From: Paenibacillus senegalensis JC66
GTDB lineage: Bacteria > Bacillota > Bacilli > Paenibacillales > NBRC-103111
DNA length: 64,000 bases
Assembly: GCF_000285515.1 (NCBI RefSeq)
Contig: NZ_HE610959.1
Location: 235,312-299,311 of the forward strand
Direction of reading: 5' to 3'
Part shown: in pieces, positions 42,731 to 52,600 of the stretch
Numbering within the stretch: the stretch's first letter is position 1
Layout: every line of letters begins with the position of its first letter
Notes under the pieces: generated by a model
Told to the model about the DNA's origin: nothing
The model's database searches: none
Seen by the model: the letters and a program-made list of their open reading frames with translations, nothing else
Position numbers and translations under genes: made by a program

Positions 42731-45009
42731 AATACCCCTCCTTCTATAAGAAGCTTCTGCGCCAATTGCTTTCCGGTCAATCCCACTTCCTCAATCGGTC
42801 CAACACATGACGGACAACCGCTTATACAAGGACAGCCGGCAATCAGCTCTTGCGCTCTTGCCAGAAGTTCGCCATGAATATCAAATAAGCGCTCGCTCAG
42901 GCCGACCCCGCCCGGATAGCGATCGTAAAAGAATAGGGTCGGTTTCTTGTTATGCAGCGCCCTCACTTGGGGAACCACACGAATATCGAGCGGATCGCAC
43001 ATCAAATAAAGAGGAGCCAGATGCACGAGTACGTTGGATAAGCCAAGCAGCGCATATTGCATATCGTTCGTCGTCATTGCAGCTGCTGCCTCGTCACCGA
43101 TGGAGAACCAATAGGAGCTGGTATGCAGCTCTTCCTCTGGCAAATGGATAGGGCCTGATCCGATATTTTCGTGAGTTCTTAATTTGAGCTTCTTGAAAAT
43201 AGTCGCTTTGGCATTAACGGTAACATCGCCATATTGACGTTCCAATGCAGCCGTACGGGTTTCCTTGAAAACTTGCAGCACCTTCAGCTGCACCGCTAGG
43301 GAAGCGTCCGTGAAATAATCGACATTGACCTCACGGACATAAGCCTTCTTTTCTTCCCAGTCGAGCTTTTCCACCTGGTATTGTACGCCCTCATGAATAT
43401 ATATCGCTTCTTCATGAATAAGAGTAGGGGCACTGAAACGATCAACTTCCCCGATAACCCTGTGTTCGTTTGTCATATCGATAATAATAAAGTTCTCTTG
43501 AGCGGCGGAACGCAAAGAAATGCCATGTGCGGGAAAGGACTGGTCCATCCAGTACCATCGCCGCTCGGCCCGATGGAGAATGCGTTCATCGACCAGGAAC
43601 TCCAATATATCGGGCAAGGACTCATCCCCGAACCGCTCTCCTTCTTCAAAAGGCAGCTCGTATGCCGCACACTTAACATGATCCACCAGAAGGATCAAAT
43701 TATCCGGTTGGATCAGCGCTCGCTCCGGCGGCTTCTCAAAAAAATAAGCCGGGTTCTGAATAATGTATTGATCCAAAGGGTTGCTGCTGGCTACGAGAAA
43801 TGTAACCGAGCTCTCCTGCCTGCGCCCGGCGCGGCCGGACTGCTGCCATGTGCTGGCGATTGTACCCGGATAACCGTTCAGCACGCAAGCTTGCAGCTGA
43901 CCGATGTCGATACCAAGCTCCAGAGCATTCGTGCTGACTACACCGCGAATATCTCCGTTGCGCAGACCGCGTTCAATCTCGCGGCGCTGCTTGGGCAAAT
44001 AACCTCCCCGGTATCCACGAATCGATTTGCTGCCCAGCTCATGCCTCACTGTGTCTTGAAGGTAAGTCAGTAAAATTTCCACTCTCACCCGGCTCCGGGC
44101 GAAAACAATCGTTTGAATGCCGTTAGTTAATAAATGACCAGCAATCTTGCGCGTTTCCAATACGCTGCTTTTGCGAATCCCGAGCTGCTGATTGACAACA
44201 GGCGGATTATAGAAAATAAAATGCTTTTCTCCAGATGGCGCACCGTTGTCATCAATCAGTGTCACCGTCTCACCAATCAGCCGCTCTGTGTGCTCCTTGG
44301 GATTATCTATAGTTGCTGAAGCACATATAAATTGCGGCGATGATCCATAGAAACGGCAAATACGCTTTAAACGGCGAATCACGTTCGCTACATGACTGCC
44401 GAATACCCCGCGATAAGAGTGGACTTCATCTATAACGATATAGGTCAAATTTTCAAACAGCTTCACCCATTTTGTATGATGCGGAAGGATGGCCGAATGC
44501 AGCATATCCGGGTTTGTGACCACAATATGGCCCGCATTGCGGATAGCCTGCCTGACAGTAGGCGGCGTATCGCCATCATAGGTATGGGTTTTAATATCGG
44601 CTTCCATTACGTTGGCAATTTGCTGTAATTCAGCCACCTGATCCTGTGCCAGTGCCTTGGTAGGGAATAGATACAAGGCTCTAGCTTCATCCTGCTCCAA
44701 AATCCGCTGAAGAACGGGAAGGTTGTAGCATAGCGTTTTGCCCGAGGCAGTCGGAGTGACCGTAACGACATGCTGCTGTTCACGAACAGCGCTAAACGCC
44801 TTCGCCTGATGAGAATACAGCTGTGTTATTCCCCGCTTGTGCAGCGCCTCCTGAATTCCTTTATGTAAATTCTCCGGAAAAGGGGCGTAACTGGCCTCCC
44901 GGGGCGGGATGGTATGCCAATAGGTTACGTGCTGCATCAGTTCCGGCTGCTTTTTAATCCATTCCAGCCATTCCGCCATTGAAGACATCTTGCCCGTTAA
45001 ACGGTTCAT
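42727..45009 (-). CDS. mrfA: MrfA-like DEAD/DEAH helicase (YprA)
   Basis: 760 aa superfamily 2 helicase. Motif I is TPTASGKT (85-92), motif II DEVH (194-197), motif III SATI, motif VI QSGRAGRR. The C-terminal DUF1998/MZB domain has a four-cysteine cluster (CPCISGCPSC, with a further Cys upstream) for a metal. It works with MrfB on mitomycin lesions. The start ATG is at 45009 with GGAGG upstream. A candidate LexA box lies in the promoter spacer (45102-45115). Confidence 0.94.
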   Translation of the reverse strand: MNRLTGKMSSMAEWLEWIKKQPELMQHVTYWHTIPPREASYAPFPENLHKGIQEALHKRGITQLYSHQAKAFSAVREQQHVVTVTPTASGKTLCYNLPVLQRILEQDEARALYLFPTKALAQDQVAELQQIANVMEADIKTHTYDGDTPPTVRQAIRNAGHIVVTNPDMLHSAILPHHTKWVKLFENLTYIVIDEVHSYRGVFGSHVANVIRRLKRICRFYGSSPQFICASATIDNPKEHTERLIGETVTLIDDNGAPSGEKHFIFYNPPVVNQQLGIRKSSVLETRKIAGHLLTNGIQTIVFARSRVRVEILLTYLQDTVRHELGSKSIRGYRGGYLPKQRREIERGLRNGDIRGVVSTNALELGIDIGQLQACVLNGYPGTIASTWQQSGRAGRRQESSVTFLVASSNPLDQYIIQNPAYFFEKPPERALIQPDNLILLVDHVKCAAYELPFEEGERFGDESLPDILEFLVDERILHRAERRWYWMDQSFPAHGISLRSAAQENFIIIDMTNEHRVIGEVDRFSAPTLIHEEAIYIHEGVQYQVEKLDWEEKKAYVREVNVDYFTDASLAVQLKVLQVFKETRTAALERQYGDVTVNAKATIFKKLKLRTHENIGSGPIHLPEEELHTSSYWFSIGDEAAAAMTTNDMQYALLGLSNVLVHLAPLYLMCDPLDIRVVPQVRALHNKKPTLFFYDRYPGGVGLSERLFDIHGELLARAQELIAGCPCISGCPSCVGPIEEVGLTGKQLAQKLLIEGGVL

Positions 45010-45094
45010 AGGCGGCCTCCTTCTCCCAAATCTAATCCAATAACTGTGAATATACTATGGAAATAATTTTGTAAAAAAAAAATCCAGTACTATC

Positions 45095-45123
45095 ATTGTA
45101 CAGAATATACGTTCGCAGAACAA
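45095..45123 (-). promoter_or_regulatory. mrfA promoter with candidate LexA box
   Basis: On the minus strand TTGTTC (45123-45118), 17 bp, TACAAT (45100-45095). The spacer contains CGAACGTATATTCT (45115-45102), matching the Bacillus LexA consensus CGAAC-N4-GTTCG except A for G at the start of the right arm and the last base. The box position is the same as in the lexA promoter of this window. Confidence 0.5.
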
Positions 45124-45507
45124 CCGTGTTTTTTTAATACTAGGAAGATCCTATTTCCCGTGATCGAGCGTTATTTCCATAATGACGCAGCTTGTCAAAA
45201 CCAGCGCTGACCCGGACGATTCCACATGAAATGGGTCGAAAAAAGCACGAAAAAGTCGCAATAGTCGCAATAATCAAACCTGTTTTTTGTCGCATTCTGC
45301 GCTTTCCCGGAAAATAATTTAAGCCTATTTGCTCGTAAGGAGACGCAGGCCGCTCCGCTCAAAATGACTTGCGCAAGCCGTACGCTGCTCCAGCCTTTGG
45401 CTTTAAGCTGCAAGGGCTGGATAGTTAGCCATAATCCCGCAAGCTACAGAGACTTAAGCTGCTGACATAAGCTACTGTGATAGCTTGGCCCTAGTTTCCT
45501 GGATAGA

Positions 45508-45531
45508 AAAAGGCACCCGCAAGGAGTGCCC
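45508..45531 (-). terminator. murA terminator
   Basis: On the minus strand GGCAC(TCCTTGCGG)GTGCC is followed by TTTTTCTAT. It begins about 20 bp after the murA stop. Confidence 0.8.
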
Positions 45532-45549
45532 TCTATCTGTGTTAAGAGA

Positions 45550-46860
45550 TTAGCCTTCCAATATCATCTCATTAGCGTGATTCTTAGCAGGCAGCACAGG
45601 AACCTGATCTTCATGCAGGCTGAGCTTTGCCCCTAGGCTCTTGAACTGGCCTATGACGTCCTCGTATCCTCGTTCAATATGATCGATTCCCGTTATTATC
45701 GTTTTACCTTCGGCGGCCAAGCCGGCTAGAATTAGAGATGTCCCCGCCCTTACATCGGAAGCGTGAACATAATCGCCTTTTAATGGCTGGCCTCCTTGAA
45801 TAAACGCTGTTCCTTTCCTTATTTCAATCTGCGCGCCCATACGCTTTAATTGGGGCACATGATTAAACCGTTCAGGATAAATCTTATCCGTAATGATGCT
45901 GCGTCCCGGTGCAAGCATGAGTAAAGCCGTAAGAGGCTGCTGCAAATCCGTAGCAAAGGCAGGGTACATTCCTGTTCTCACTCTAGTCGGCCTAAGCTTC
46001 ACATCTCCATAGGCAGTAATGGACTTGTCTCCAATTTCAATTTCGAGTCCGATTTCCTTGAGCTTTGCTATGCAGGAGCCCAAATGTTCCGGGATAACCT
46101 CATCCACCGTAACCGTGCCACGTGTAATGCCTGCACCCATAAGAAAGGCTCCGGCGATTAAACGGTCCGGAATGACGGTATAAGCGCATCCATGAAGCCG
46201 TTTCACGCCTTCAATGCGAATGGTCTCAGTACCCGCTCCACGTATTTTGGCTCCCATCTGGTTGAGCAGATTGGCTGTATCCACAACTTCAGGATCACGG
46301 GCGGCATTGCGCAGAATGGTGGTTCCTTCAGCCAATGAAGCAGCCATTAGTGCATTCATGGTAGCCCCGGAGGTAATCATATCGAAAAATATACTGCCAC
46401 CCTTAAGCTTGGCGGCTTCTACGACATAGTAGTTATCATACAGTTCTACCTTCGCTCCGAGCGTAGTAAACAGTTTATGATGCTGATCAATCGGACGGGA
46501 AACAAAGTTATCCCCGCCTGGATAGCCGATCGTCACTTTACCAGTTTTGGCAAGCAGGGCTCCAACGAAATAATAGGACGCGCGAAATGCACTAGTTTTC
46601 TCTATACTTAGCCCAGTGTTATGTATTCTCCGTGGATCAATAATCAATTCCCCGTTCACACCACGAATGATACTTACACCTATTTCCGCACATAGCTCTT
46701 CAATGACTCGAACATCCAGTATATTAGGTATCCCATGCAACACAACCGGCTCTTCCGCCATACAGGCAGCAGCAATAAGAGCCAGTGAACTGTTTTTAGA
46801 ACCGGGAATCGTTACCCTGCCCTGGAGAGGTCCGCTGTTCAGCACCTCAATCCTTCTCAT
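45550..46860 (-). CDS. murA: UDP-N-acetylglucosamine 1-carboxyvinyltransferase with Asp at the Cys115 position
   Basis: 436 aa, full length. MurA residues are present: Lys22 and Asn23 in PGSKNSS, the Arg in SAFRASYYFVG, Arg122 in SRPIDQH, the Asp in AFATDLQQP, the Arg in ERFNHVPQL and VRAGTSLILAG. The loop that normally reads GGCAIGxRP is GGDNFVSRP, placing Asp117 where E. coli MurA has Cys115, the fosfomycin target. Cys-to-Asp enzymes keep activity and are fosfomycin-insensitive (known for mycobacteria and chlamydia). It is probably a MurA paralogue; another with Cys may exist elsewhere. Confidence 0.93.
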   Translation of the reverse strand: MRRIEVLNSGPLQGRVTIPGSKNSSLALIAAACMAEEPVVLHGIPNILDVRVIEELCAEIGVSIIRGVNGELIIDPRRIHNTGLSIEKTSAFRASYYFVGALLAKTGKVTIGYPGGDNFVSRPIDQHHKLFTTLGAKVELYDNYYVVEAAKLKGGSIFFDMITSGATMNALMAASLAEGTTILRNAARDPEVVDTANLLNQMGAKIRGAGTETIRIEGVKRLHGCAYTVIPDRLIAGAFLMGAGITRGTVTVDEVIPEHLGSCIAKLKEIGLEIEIGDKSITAYGDVKLRPTRVRTGMYPAFATDLQQPLTALLMLAPGRSIITDKIYPERFNHVPQLKRMGAQIEIRKGTAFIQGGQPLKGDYVHASDVRAGTSLILAGLAAEGKTIITGIDHIERGYEDVIGQFKSLGAKLSLHEDQVPVLPAKNHANEMILEG

Positions 46861-47099
46861 CCGGCATCCCCCTTTTTATATCCTGCAGTTAAAGTGGTTC
46901 AGTCGTACCTTAATTAATTACATACTATGTACACTTAGTTTATAGAAAGCGAATCAAATTCGTTTAAATTGCCTCAAACAGGAATTATTTGTTAGTTAAT
47001 CGCAGTCCCATAATGATAATGTTCGTTGTCTATTCTGAATTTAAAGGGATAACCCGTTAATATTTTCAAAACCATTTTTAATAATAGACAGGCATGACG

Positions 47100-48044
47100 T
47101 TACTGCTCTTTATTCTCGTCCATGCGGCGGCGCTCGACGGCGAAGCTCCAGAAATCTCTCGCCAGGTAGCTTTCGCCAAAAATGTCTCTGGCTTCCTGCA
47201 GCAGCGGCTCCGCATCATCCTCATAGCGCTGACTAATATGGGTCAAAATGAGATGGCGCGCTCCCGCATCTCTCGCCGTGATGGCTGCTTGTTCAGCAGT
47301 CGCGTGATAATAGGCCGTAGCCAAGTCAGACTTCTCCCGCGCAAAAGTAGCTTCGTGAACAACCACATCAGCTTGATTGGAAAGCTTCTTCGCCGCTTCG
47401 CAATAACGGGTATCCCCTAAAATAACTACCGTTCTTCCATAATATCCAGGCCCCAGGAAATCGGAACCACGAAGCGTGCGACCGTCTTCCAGAGTGATCG
47501 TTTCGCCTTTTTTCAGCCTGCCGTACAGCGGACCGTTAGGTACACCCAGCTGCCTGAGCTGTTCAGCGTCCAGACATCCAGGTTTATTCGCTTCTTCGAT
47601 CCGGTAGCCAAATGATTCGATCCGATGCTCCAGCCGTTCTGCATGAACAGTATACTGACCGTCTGTAAAAATGGTTCCGGGTTCAATTTCAACGATACTC
47701 AGTTCATATTCCACATGGGCATCACTAATGGAGAAGGCTGTCTCGATAAAGGTTTTAACGCCCTTAGGACCATACAATGTGAAGGGAGACGTTCCTCCCT
47801 GATACCCTCTGCTGGTTAAAAATCCGGGCAATCCATAAACATGATCCCCGTGCAAATGAGTTACAAATAACTTATTTATTTTACTCATTTTGAGAGGAGA
47901 TTTCAATATTTGCTGCTGAGTTCCTTCACCGCAATCAAAAAGCCATATTCCTTCTTTCTCCTCCGTCAAATCCAGTGCAGCTGACGTTACATTGCGGTGA
48001 CGGGAAGGCATTCCCGCTCCGGTTCCCAAGAAATAAAGCTGCAA
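47100..48044 (-). CDS. rnz: Ribonuclease Z
   Basis: 314 aa from a TTG at 48044, chosen because GGGAGG lies seven bases upstream and the product then begins MQLYFLGTGAGMPS like other RNase Z proteins. The zinc motif HLHGDH is at residues 63-68; later ligands lie in ILGDTRYCEAA, VHEATF and LILTHISQRY. It processes tRNA 3' ends. It is not obviously linked to its neighbours. Confidence 0.95.
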   Translation of the reverse strand: MQLYFLGTGAGMPSRHRNVTSAALDLTEEKEGIWLFDCGEGTQQQILKSPLKMSKINKLFVTHLHGDHVYGLPGFLTSRGYQGGTSPFTLYGPKGVKTFIETAFSISDAHVEYELSIVEIEPGTIFTDGQYTVHAERLEHRIESFGYRIEEANKPGCLDAEQLRQLGVPNGPLYGRLKKGETITLEDGRTLRGSDFLGPGYYGRTVVILGDTRYCEAAKKLSNQADVVVHEATFAREKSDLATAYYHATAEQAAITARDAGARHLILTHISQRYEDDAEPLLQEARDIFGESYLARDFWSFAVERRRMDENKEQ

Positions 48045-48158
48045 GGTTCTCCCTCCCATCGTTCCGCTTCTATATTAGTTTAGGCTAAAGCTAACACTCA
48101 TAATCAAATTATTTTTAGCTGCTCGTATCTTTTTACCAACAAAAAGAGTGTTTGCGGC

Positions 48159-48203
48159 AAAAAGAAACTAAGTGCGGAAAAACAATAGCGTCCGCACTTA
48201 GTT
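48159..48203 (-). terminator. metH terminator
   Basis: On the minus strand a perfect 13-bp stem (AACTAAGTGCGGA and complement) with a 12-base loop, then TCTTTTT. It starts eight bases after the metH stop. Confidence 0.88.
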
Positions 48204-48210
48204 AACCTCA

Positions 48211-51200
48211 TTAAACTTTATCGACATTAAAGTATTGTGCTTGCGGATGAGCAAACACCATAGCCGATACGGAAGCTTCCGGATCCATCATGCTTCCCTC
48301 TGTCAATTGAACGCCAATATCCTCAGGCTTCATCAAATCGAACAGCAGCTCCTGATCGTCCAGATTCGGACAAGCCGGATAACCGAACGACACACGTATT
48401 CCTTGATATCGGGCACCAAGACGCTGCTTCATGGTCATTTCCGGAGAATCCGGGAAGCCCCAGACATCCCTCATAATGTGATGAACTCTTTCCGCAAAAG
48501 CTTCGGCTATTTCCAGTGCAGCTGCCTGAAGAGCATGGGAGCGCAAATAATCGCCTTTATCCTTCCACTCACTGGACAGCTCCCTAATACCGTGTCCGGC
48601 AGTAACGACAAGAAATCCAACGTAATCCATTTCACCGCTTTCGACTGGCTTGAGGAAGTCGGCAAGACATAAATTAGGCTCGACCTGCTGCCGCGGGAAG
48701 CAAAAGCGCTTGAGCACCTTGCCCGGCTGTTCGGGATCATAGACCAAAATATCATTCCCGTCTCCCTGCGCCGGGAAGAAGCGATACATTCCATGGGCGC
48801 TAATTATTCCTTTAGTAATGGCATCATGAATGATGGAGTCAACCACTTCTTTTAGCTGGAGCGCCTTCTCGTCCTTAGCGGCCAACAGCTTCTCTACTGA
48901 ACCGCGCAAGCCCAAATGCTTGCCTAGCAGCATCTCCTGATTAATATAAGGGACCAGGTGAGTGATCGGATAATCTCTCAAAATATGCCGGTCCGTATCC
49001 GGTGGAATATAGACCGGAGCATCTTGTGAAATTTTGCTGCTTCTCGCTCTGCTCGGAGCAGGCAGATCGTTGTCAGGCTTCTTGCCGCTTTCCTGCACAT
49101 TAGAAGACATTGCCTGGCGAAGCTCATCAATCATCCGCTGTCTTTCCTGCGGGTTGGTCAGTTTGTTAGCCAGATCCAGCCCATCCATCGCATCCTTTGC
49201 ATAGAGGACCAAACCATCATATTCCGGCGCGATTCTCGTTTTGGTAAACTTCCTTGTCAAAGCAGCACCGCCAACGAGAATAGGCGCGTCAATTCCTGCC
49301 GCCTTTAAATCCTGAGCTGTCGTGACCATCTGCTGAGCCGATTTGACCAGCAATCCGGATAAACCAATCGCATCTGCGTTTTCTTTTCGGTATGCCTCAA
49401 TTAACTGCTCTGGCGGAACCTTGATTCCAAGATTAATAATCCGGTAGCCGTTATTTGATAAAATAATTTCCACCAGGTTTTTACCAATATCATGAACATC
49501 GCCTTTTACCGTAGCCAGAATAATTTTTCCTTTTACCGCTGATTCTTTTTTCTCCATGAAGTTTTCCAGGAATGCTACTGAAGCCTTCATCACCTCCGCG
49601 CTTTGCAGTACTTCCGCGACAATCAGCTCATTGTTGTTGAACAGCCGGCCAACCTCTTCCATACCTTTCATCAAAGGTCCATTAATAATTCCGAGCGCGT
49701 CATACTTCTTCAACGCTTCTTCCAAATCAGGAATCAATCCCTCCTTGGTACCTTCAACCACATACGATGCAAGACGCTCTTCCAGCGTAAGATTAGAAAC
49801 CTTTTGCTTTTTATCCACTTTTTTGCCGCGAAAGTGTGCGACAAATTGCGCCAATGTCTCATCGTTTGTTTCAAAAATGAGCTGTTCTGCCAAAAGCCTC
49901 TCTTCCTCAGGAATTGAAGCAAAGCGCTCCAGCTTTTCGGTGTTGACGATCGCATAATCGAGGCCGGCCTTGGTGCAATGATACAGATAGACGGAATTAA
50001 GCACCTCTCTACCTGCAGGCGGCAGGCCGAATGATACATTGCTTAGTCCCAGAATCGTCTGACACTCCGGCATTGCTTCTTTGATCAGGCGGATGCCTTC
50101 AATCGTTTCTTTGGCGGACCCGATGTACTGCTCATCCCCTGTTCCTACCGGGAATACCAAAGGATCAAATATAATGTCGTTGGGATTCATCCCGTATTTA
50201 TTTACAAGCAAATCATAAGAGCGTTTGGCCACTTCCAGTTTGTCCTGTCTCGTGATGGCCTGTCCCCGCTCATCGATGGTGCCGACTACGGCAGCAGCCC
50301 CATATTTATGAATCAGAGGAGCCGTTTGGGCAAACTTTTCTTCACCATCCTCAAGGTTAATGGAGTTAATGATCGATTTGCCCTGAGAATATTTTAAACC
50401 GAGTTCTATAACGCGATAGTCTGTAGAATCCAGCATTAACGGAACTTTAACTTTCTTAACTACATGCTGCAGGAAATTCTCCATGTCCTCCATCTCATCG
50501 CGATCAGGATCCTGGACACAAATGTCGAGAACATGCGCCCCGCCCTTGACCTGGGCCCTTCCAATTTCGGATGCTTCCTCAAACTTGCCTTCAGCTATGA
50601 GCCGTTTAAACTTTTTGGAGCCAAGAACGTTGGTCCGTTCACCGACCATATATGGGCGGTTTTCCGCCTCGATAAATACTGTCTCAATTCCAGAAACCGC
50701 AGGAGGATGCTCTCCATATGCAGCACGCGGCGGATATTTGTCCAACAGCTGCTTCATAGCCCGAATGTGATCCGGAGTCGTTCCGCAGCAGCCGCCGGCA
50801 ATGTTGAGCCAGCCCTGCTCGGCAAATGCCGCCATTTTTTTGGCAAGAGAATCAGGAGATTCATGATAATGGCCGTCTTCATCGGGAAGCCCGGCATTAG
50901 GATAACAGCTGATGGCGGTTCCTGCGATTGCTGACAAAGAACGGATGTGATCCTTCATAAACTCCGGACCGGTGGCACAATTTAGCCCGATAGAAATAGG
51001 GTTTAAATGCTCTAAGGACACATAGAATGCATCGATTGCCTGACCGGCCAGGGTAGTCCCCATTGGCTCAATCGTTCCCGATATCATAATCGGGAGATTG
51101 CTGTTTAGTTCTTCCATCGCTTGACGAATACCGATGCTTCCTGCTTTAACGTTGAGCGTATCCTGCGAGGTTTCCAATAGAAGGGCATCGACGCCTTCTT

Positions 51201-51657
51201 CTATCAGTGCCTTGGCCTGCTCATAGTAACTAGCGATCAGTTCGTCAAAAGTGACACCTCCCGTAACCGAGAGCGTCTTTGTCGTGGGTCCCAAAGCACC
51301 AGCTACATAACGCGGCCATTCTGGAGTCGAGTAACGGCGGGCCGACTCTACCGCCAGTCTGGCAGCAGCCTTATTGATTTCGACTGCACGGTCCTGCAGG
51401 TCATACTCTGCCAAAACAACACTGGTAGCTCCGAACGTATTCGTTTCAATCAGGTCGGCCCCAGCTTCCAGGTAACTATCATGTATTTTGGAAATGACGT
51501 CAGGTCGGGTTAAGACCAGCATTTCATTACAGCCCTCCAGCTGTTCTCCGCCAAAATCTTCGGCAGTCAGCGGCTCCTGCTGAATCATCGTTCCCATAGC
51601 GCCATCCATAATCAATATTTTCTTCTTCAATTGCTCTTTAATTGTTGGCTTACTCAT
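48211..51657 (-). CDS. metH: Cobalamin-dependent methionine synthase
   Basis: 1148 aa from the ATG at 51657, with GAGGAAGGAAG upstream. Domains in order: homocysteine-binding (1-320; DGAMGTMIQ and the zinc motif GGCCGTTP), pterin-binding (350-610; VGERTNVLGSKKF), B12-binding cap and Rossmann domains with DVHDIG near residue 720, and the C-terminal S-adenosylmethionine reactivation domain. It transfers a methyl group from methyltetrahydrofolate to homocysteine. I looked for an S-box or cobalamin riboswitch in 51658-52000 and saw neither. Confidence 0.97.
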   Translation of the reverse strand: MSKPTIKEQLKKKILIMDGAMGTMIQQEPLTAEDFGGEQLEGCNEMLVLTRPDVISKIHDSYLEAGADLIETNTFGATSVVLAEYDLQDRAVEINKAAARLAVESARRYSTPEWPRYVAGALGPTTKTLSVTGGVTFDELIASYYEQAKALIEEGVDALLLETSQDTLNVKAGSIGIRQAMEELNSNLPIMISGTIEPMGTTLAGQAIDAFYVSLEHLNPISIGLNCATGPEFMKDHIRSLSAIAGTAISCYPNAGLPDEDGHYHESPDSLAKKMAAFAEQGWLNIAGGCCGTTPDHIRAMKQLLDKYPPRAAYGEHPPAVSGIETVFIEAENRPYMVGERTNVLGSKKFKRLIAEGKFEEASEIGRAQVKGGAHVLDICVQDPDRDEMEDMENFLQHVVKKVKVPLMLDSTDYRVIELGLKYSQGKSIINSINLEDGEEKFAQTAPLIHKYGAAAVVGTIDERGQAITRQDKLEVAKRSYDLLVNKYGMNPNDIIFDPLVFPVGTGDEQYIGSAKETIEGIRLIKEAMPECQTILGLSNVSFGLPPAGREVLNSVYLYHCTKAGLDYAIVNTEKLERFASIPEEERLLAEQLIFETNDETLAQFVAHFRGKKVDKKQKVSNLTLEERLASYVVEGTKEGLIPDLEEALKKYDALGIINGPLMKGMEEVGRLFNNNELIVAEVLQSAEVMKASVAFLENFMEKKESAVKGKIILATVKGDVHDIGKNLVEIILSNNGYRIINLGIKVPPEQLIEAYRKENADAIGLSGLLVKSAQQMVTTAQDLKAAGIDAPILVGGAALTRKFTKTRIAPEYDGLVLYAKDAMDGLDLANKLTNPQERQRMIDELRQAMSSNVQESGKKPDNDLPAPSRARSSKISQDAPVYIPPDTDRHILRDYPITHLVPYINQEMLLGKHLGLRGSVEKLLAAKDEKALQLKEVVDSIIHDAITKGIISAHGMYRFFPAQGDGNDILVYDPEQPGKVLKRFCFPRQQVEPNLCLADFLKPVESGEMDYVGFLVVTAGHGIRELSSEWKDKGDYLRSHALQAAALEIAEAFAERVHHIMRDVWGFPDSPEMTMKQRLGARYQGIRVSFGYPACPNLDDQELLFDLMKPEDIGVQLTEGSMMDPEASVSAMVFAHPQAQYFNVDKV

Positions 51658-52011
51658 TAACAGTTCTTCCTTCCTCTGGCCGACACCATGTACGACATAA
51701 AAAACCGCATATCGCAATTCGTACCGTTCGGTCTCCTATATAATAAGCCATTCACAAACGGTGTGATTGGATCAATCGATAAATTAATTATTCTGGTCAA
51801 GCTTTTGTAAAAGGAAACGGGCAGGCTTTCCCAGTTTCATACTCAGTGTATCAAAATTTATACTATTTAGAAAGAGTTTAGTATACATATGTTTTTAGTC
51901 GGAATAATTTTCTCATATGCATCGACATCTTAGCCTAATTGCAGTATAATACATAAACATAAATCCTATTAAATTTACGGATCGATCATTATAGTAATGG
52001 AGGAATTGGCT
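51658..52011. other. Divergent intergenic region metH / mtnD
   Basis: About 350 bp, AT-rich, no gene. It contains the mtnD promoter and presumably the metH promoter. It lacks the conserved core sequences of SAM-I and cobalamin riboswitches on either strand. Confidence 0.6.
51922..51950 (+). promoter_or_regulatory. mtnD promoter
   Basis: TCGACA (51922-51927), a 17-bp spacer and TATAAT (51945-51950), about 60 bp before the mtnD ATG. Confidence 0.65.
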
Positions 52012-52551
52012 ATGGCTGAAATTAGAATCAGAAATACAAACGAACGGATTACCGGCGAAGATCAGGTAAAAGAATTTTTGACCAATCAAGAGGTGCTCTA
52101 TGAGCATTGGGATGCCGGGAAGCTTCCAGAACAACTGCGCGAGAAATTTGTTTTGAGTGACGAAGAGAAAGCTCAGATTCTTTCGACCTTCGATTCCGAA
52201 ATACGTGACCTGGCCGGACGCAGAGGGTACCGCACCTGGGACGTTATTGCACTGTCGGAAGCCACTCCGAATCTGGAAGAGCTATTGAAAAAGTTCGAGC
52301 AGGTGCATACACATACGGAGGATGAAGTTCGCGCTATAACGGCGGGCAAAGGTATTTTTATTATTAAAGGAAGCGATGATGTCGGCTACTTCGATGTAGA
52401 GCTGGAAGCTGGTGATGTCATTTCCGTACCGGAAGAGAAGCCTCACTTCTTCACACTAATGAAGAATAAACAAATTGTCGCTGTACGCTTGTTCATTGAA
52501 ACTGAAGGCTGGATCGCCCATCCATTCGAAGACCCTGAATTTGTAAAATAA
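52012..52551 (+). CDS. mtnD: Acireductone dioxygenase
   Basis: 179 aa cupin from the ATG at 52012 with GGAGG upstream. Metal ligands are His99, His101, Glu105 (in HTHTEDEVR) and His144 (in EKPHFF). The enzyme oxidises acireductone in the methionine salvage pathway, giving the methionine precursor keto-acid (or CO with nickel). It sits divergently from metH, so two methionine-forming steps share one intergenic region. The other mtn genes are not in the window. Confidence 0.94.
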   Translation: MAEIRIRNTNERITGEDQVKEFLTNQEVLYEHWDAGKLPEQLREKFVLSDEEKAQILSTFDSEIRDLAGRRGYRTWDVIALSEATPNLEELLKKFEQVHTHTEDEVRAITAGKGIFIIKGSDDVGYFDVELEAGDVISVPEEKPHFFTLMKNKQIVAVRLFIETEGWIAHPFEDPEFVK

Positions 52552-52600
52552 TATGACTGCCGCCTGCTGCGCTCTGTCCAGCATAGGTCAAATTATAAAA

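Larger units (their letters stand above)
45010..45549. other. Intergenic region between mrfA and murA
   Basis: 540 bp without a gene. It holds the mrfA promoter near 45095-45123, short AGTCGCAAT tandem copies near 45254-45272, and the murA terminator at its high end. A 72-aa frame (45195-45413) has no family or ribosome site. Confidence 0.6.

Noticed and set aside
45195-45413. 72-aa minus-strand frame between mrfA and murA
   Set aside because: Low-complexity, no ribosome site, no recognisable family.
51658-52000. SAM or cobalamin riboswitch upstream of metH
   Set aside because: The conserved core sequences of either class are absent on both strands.
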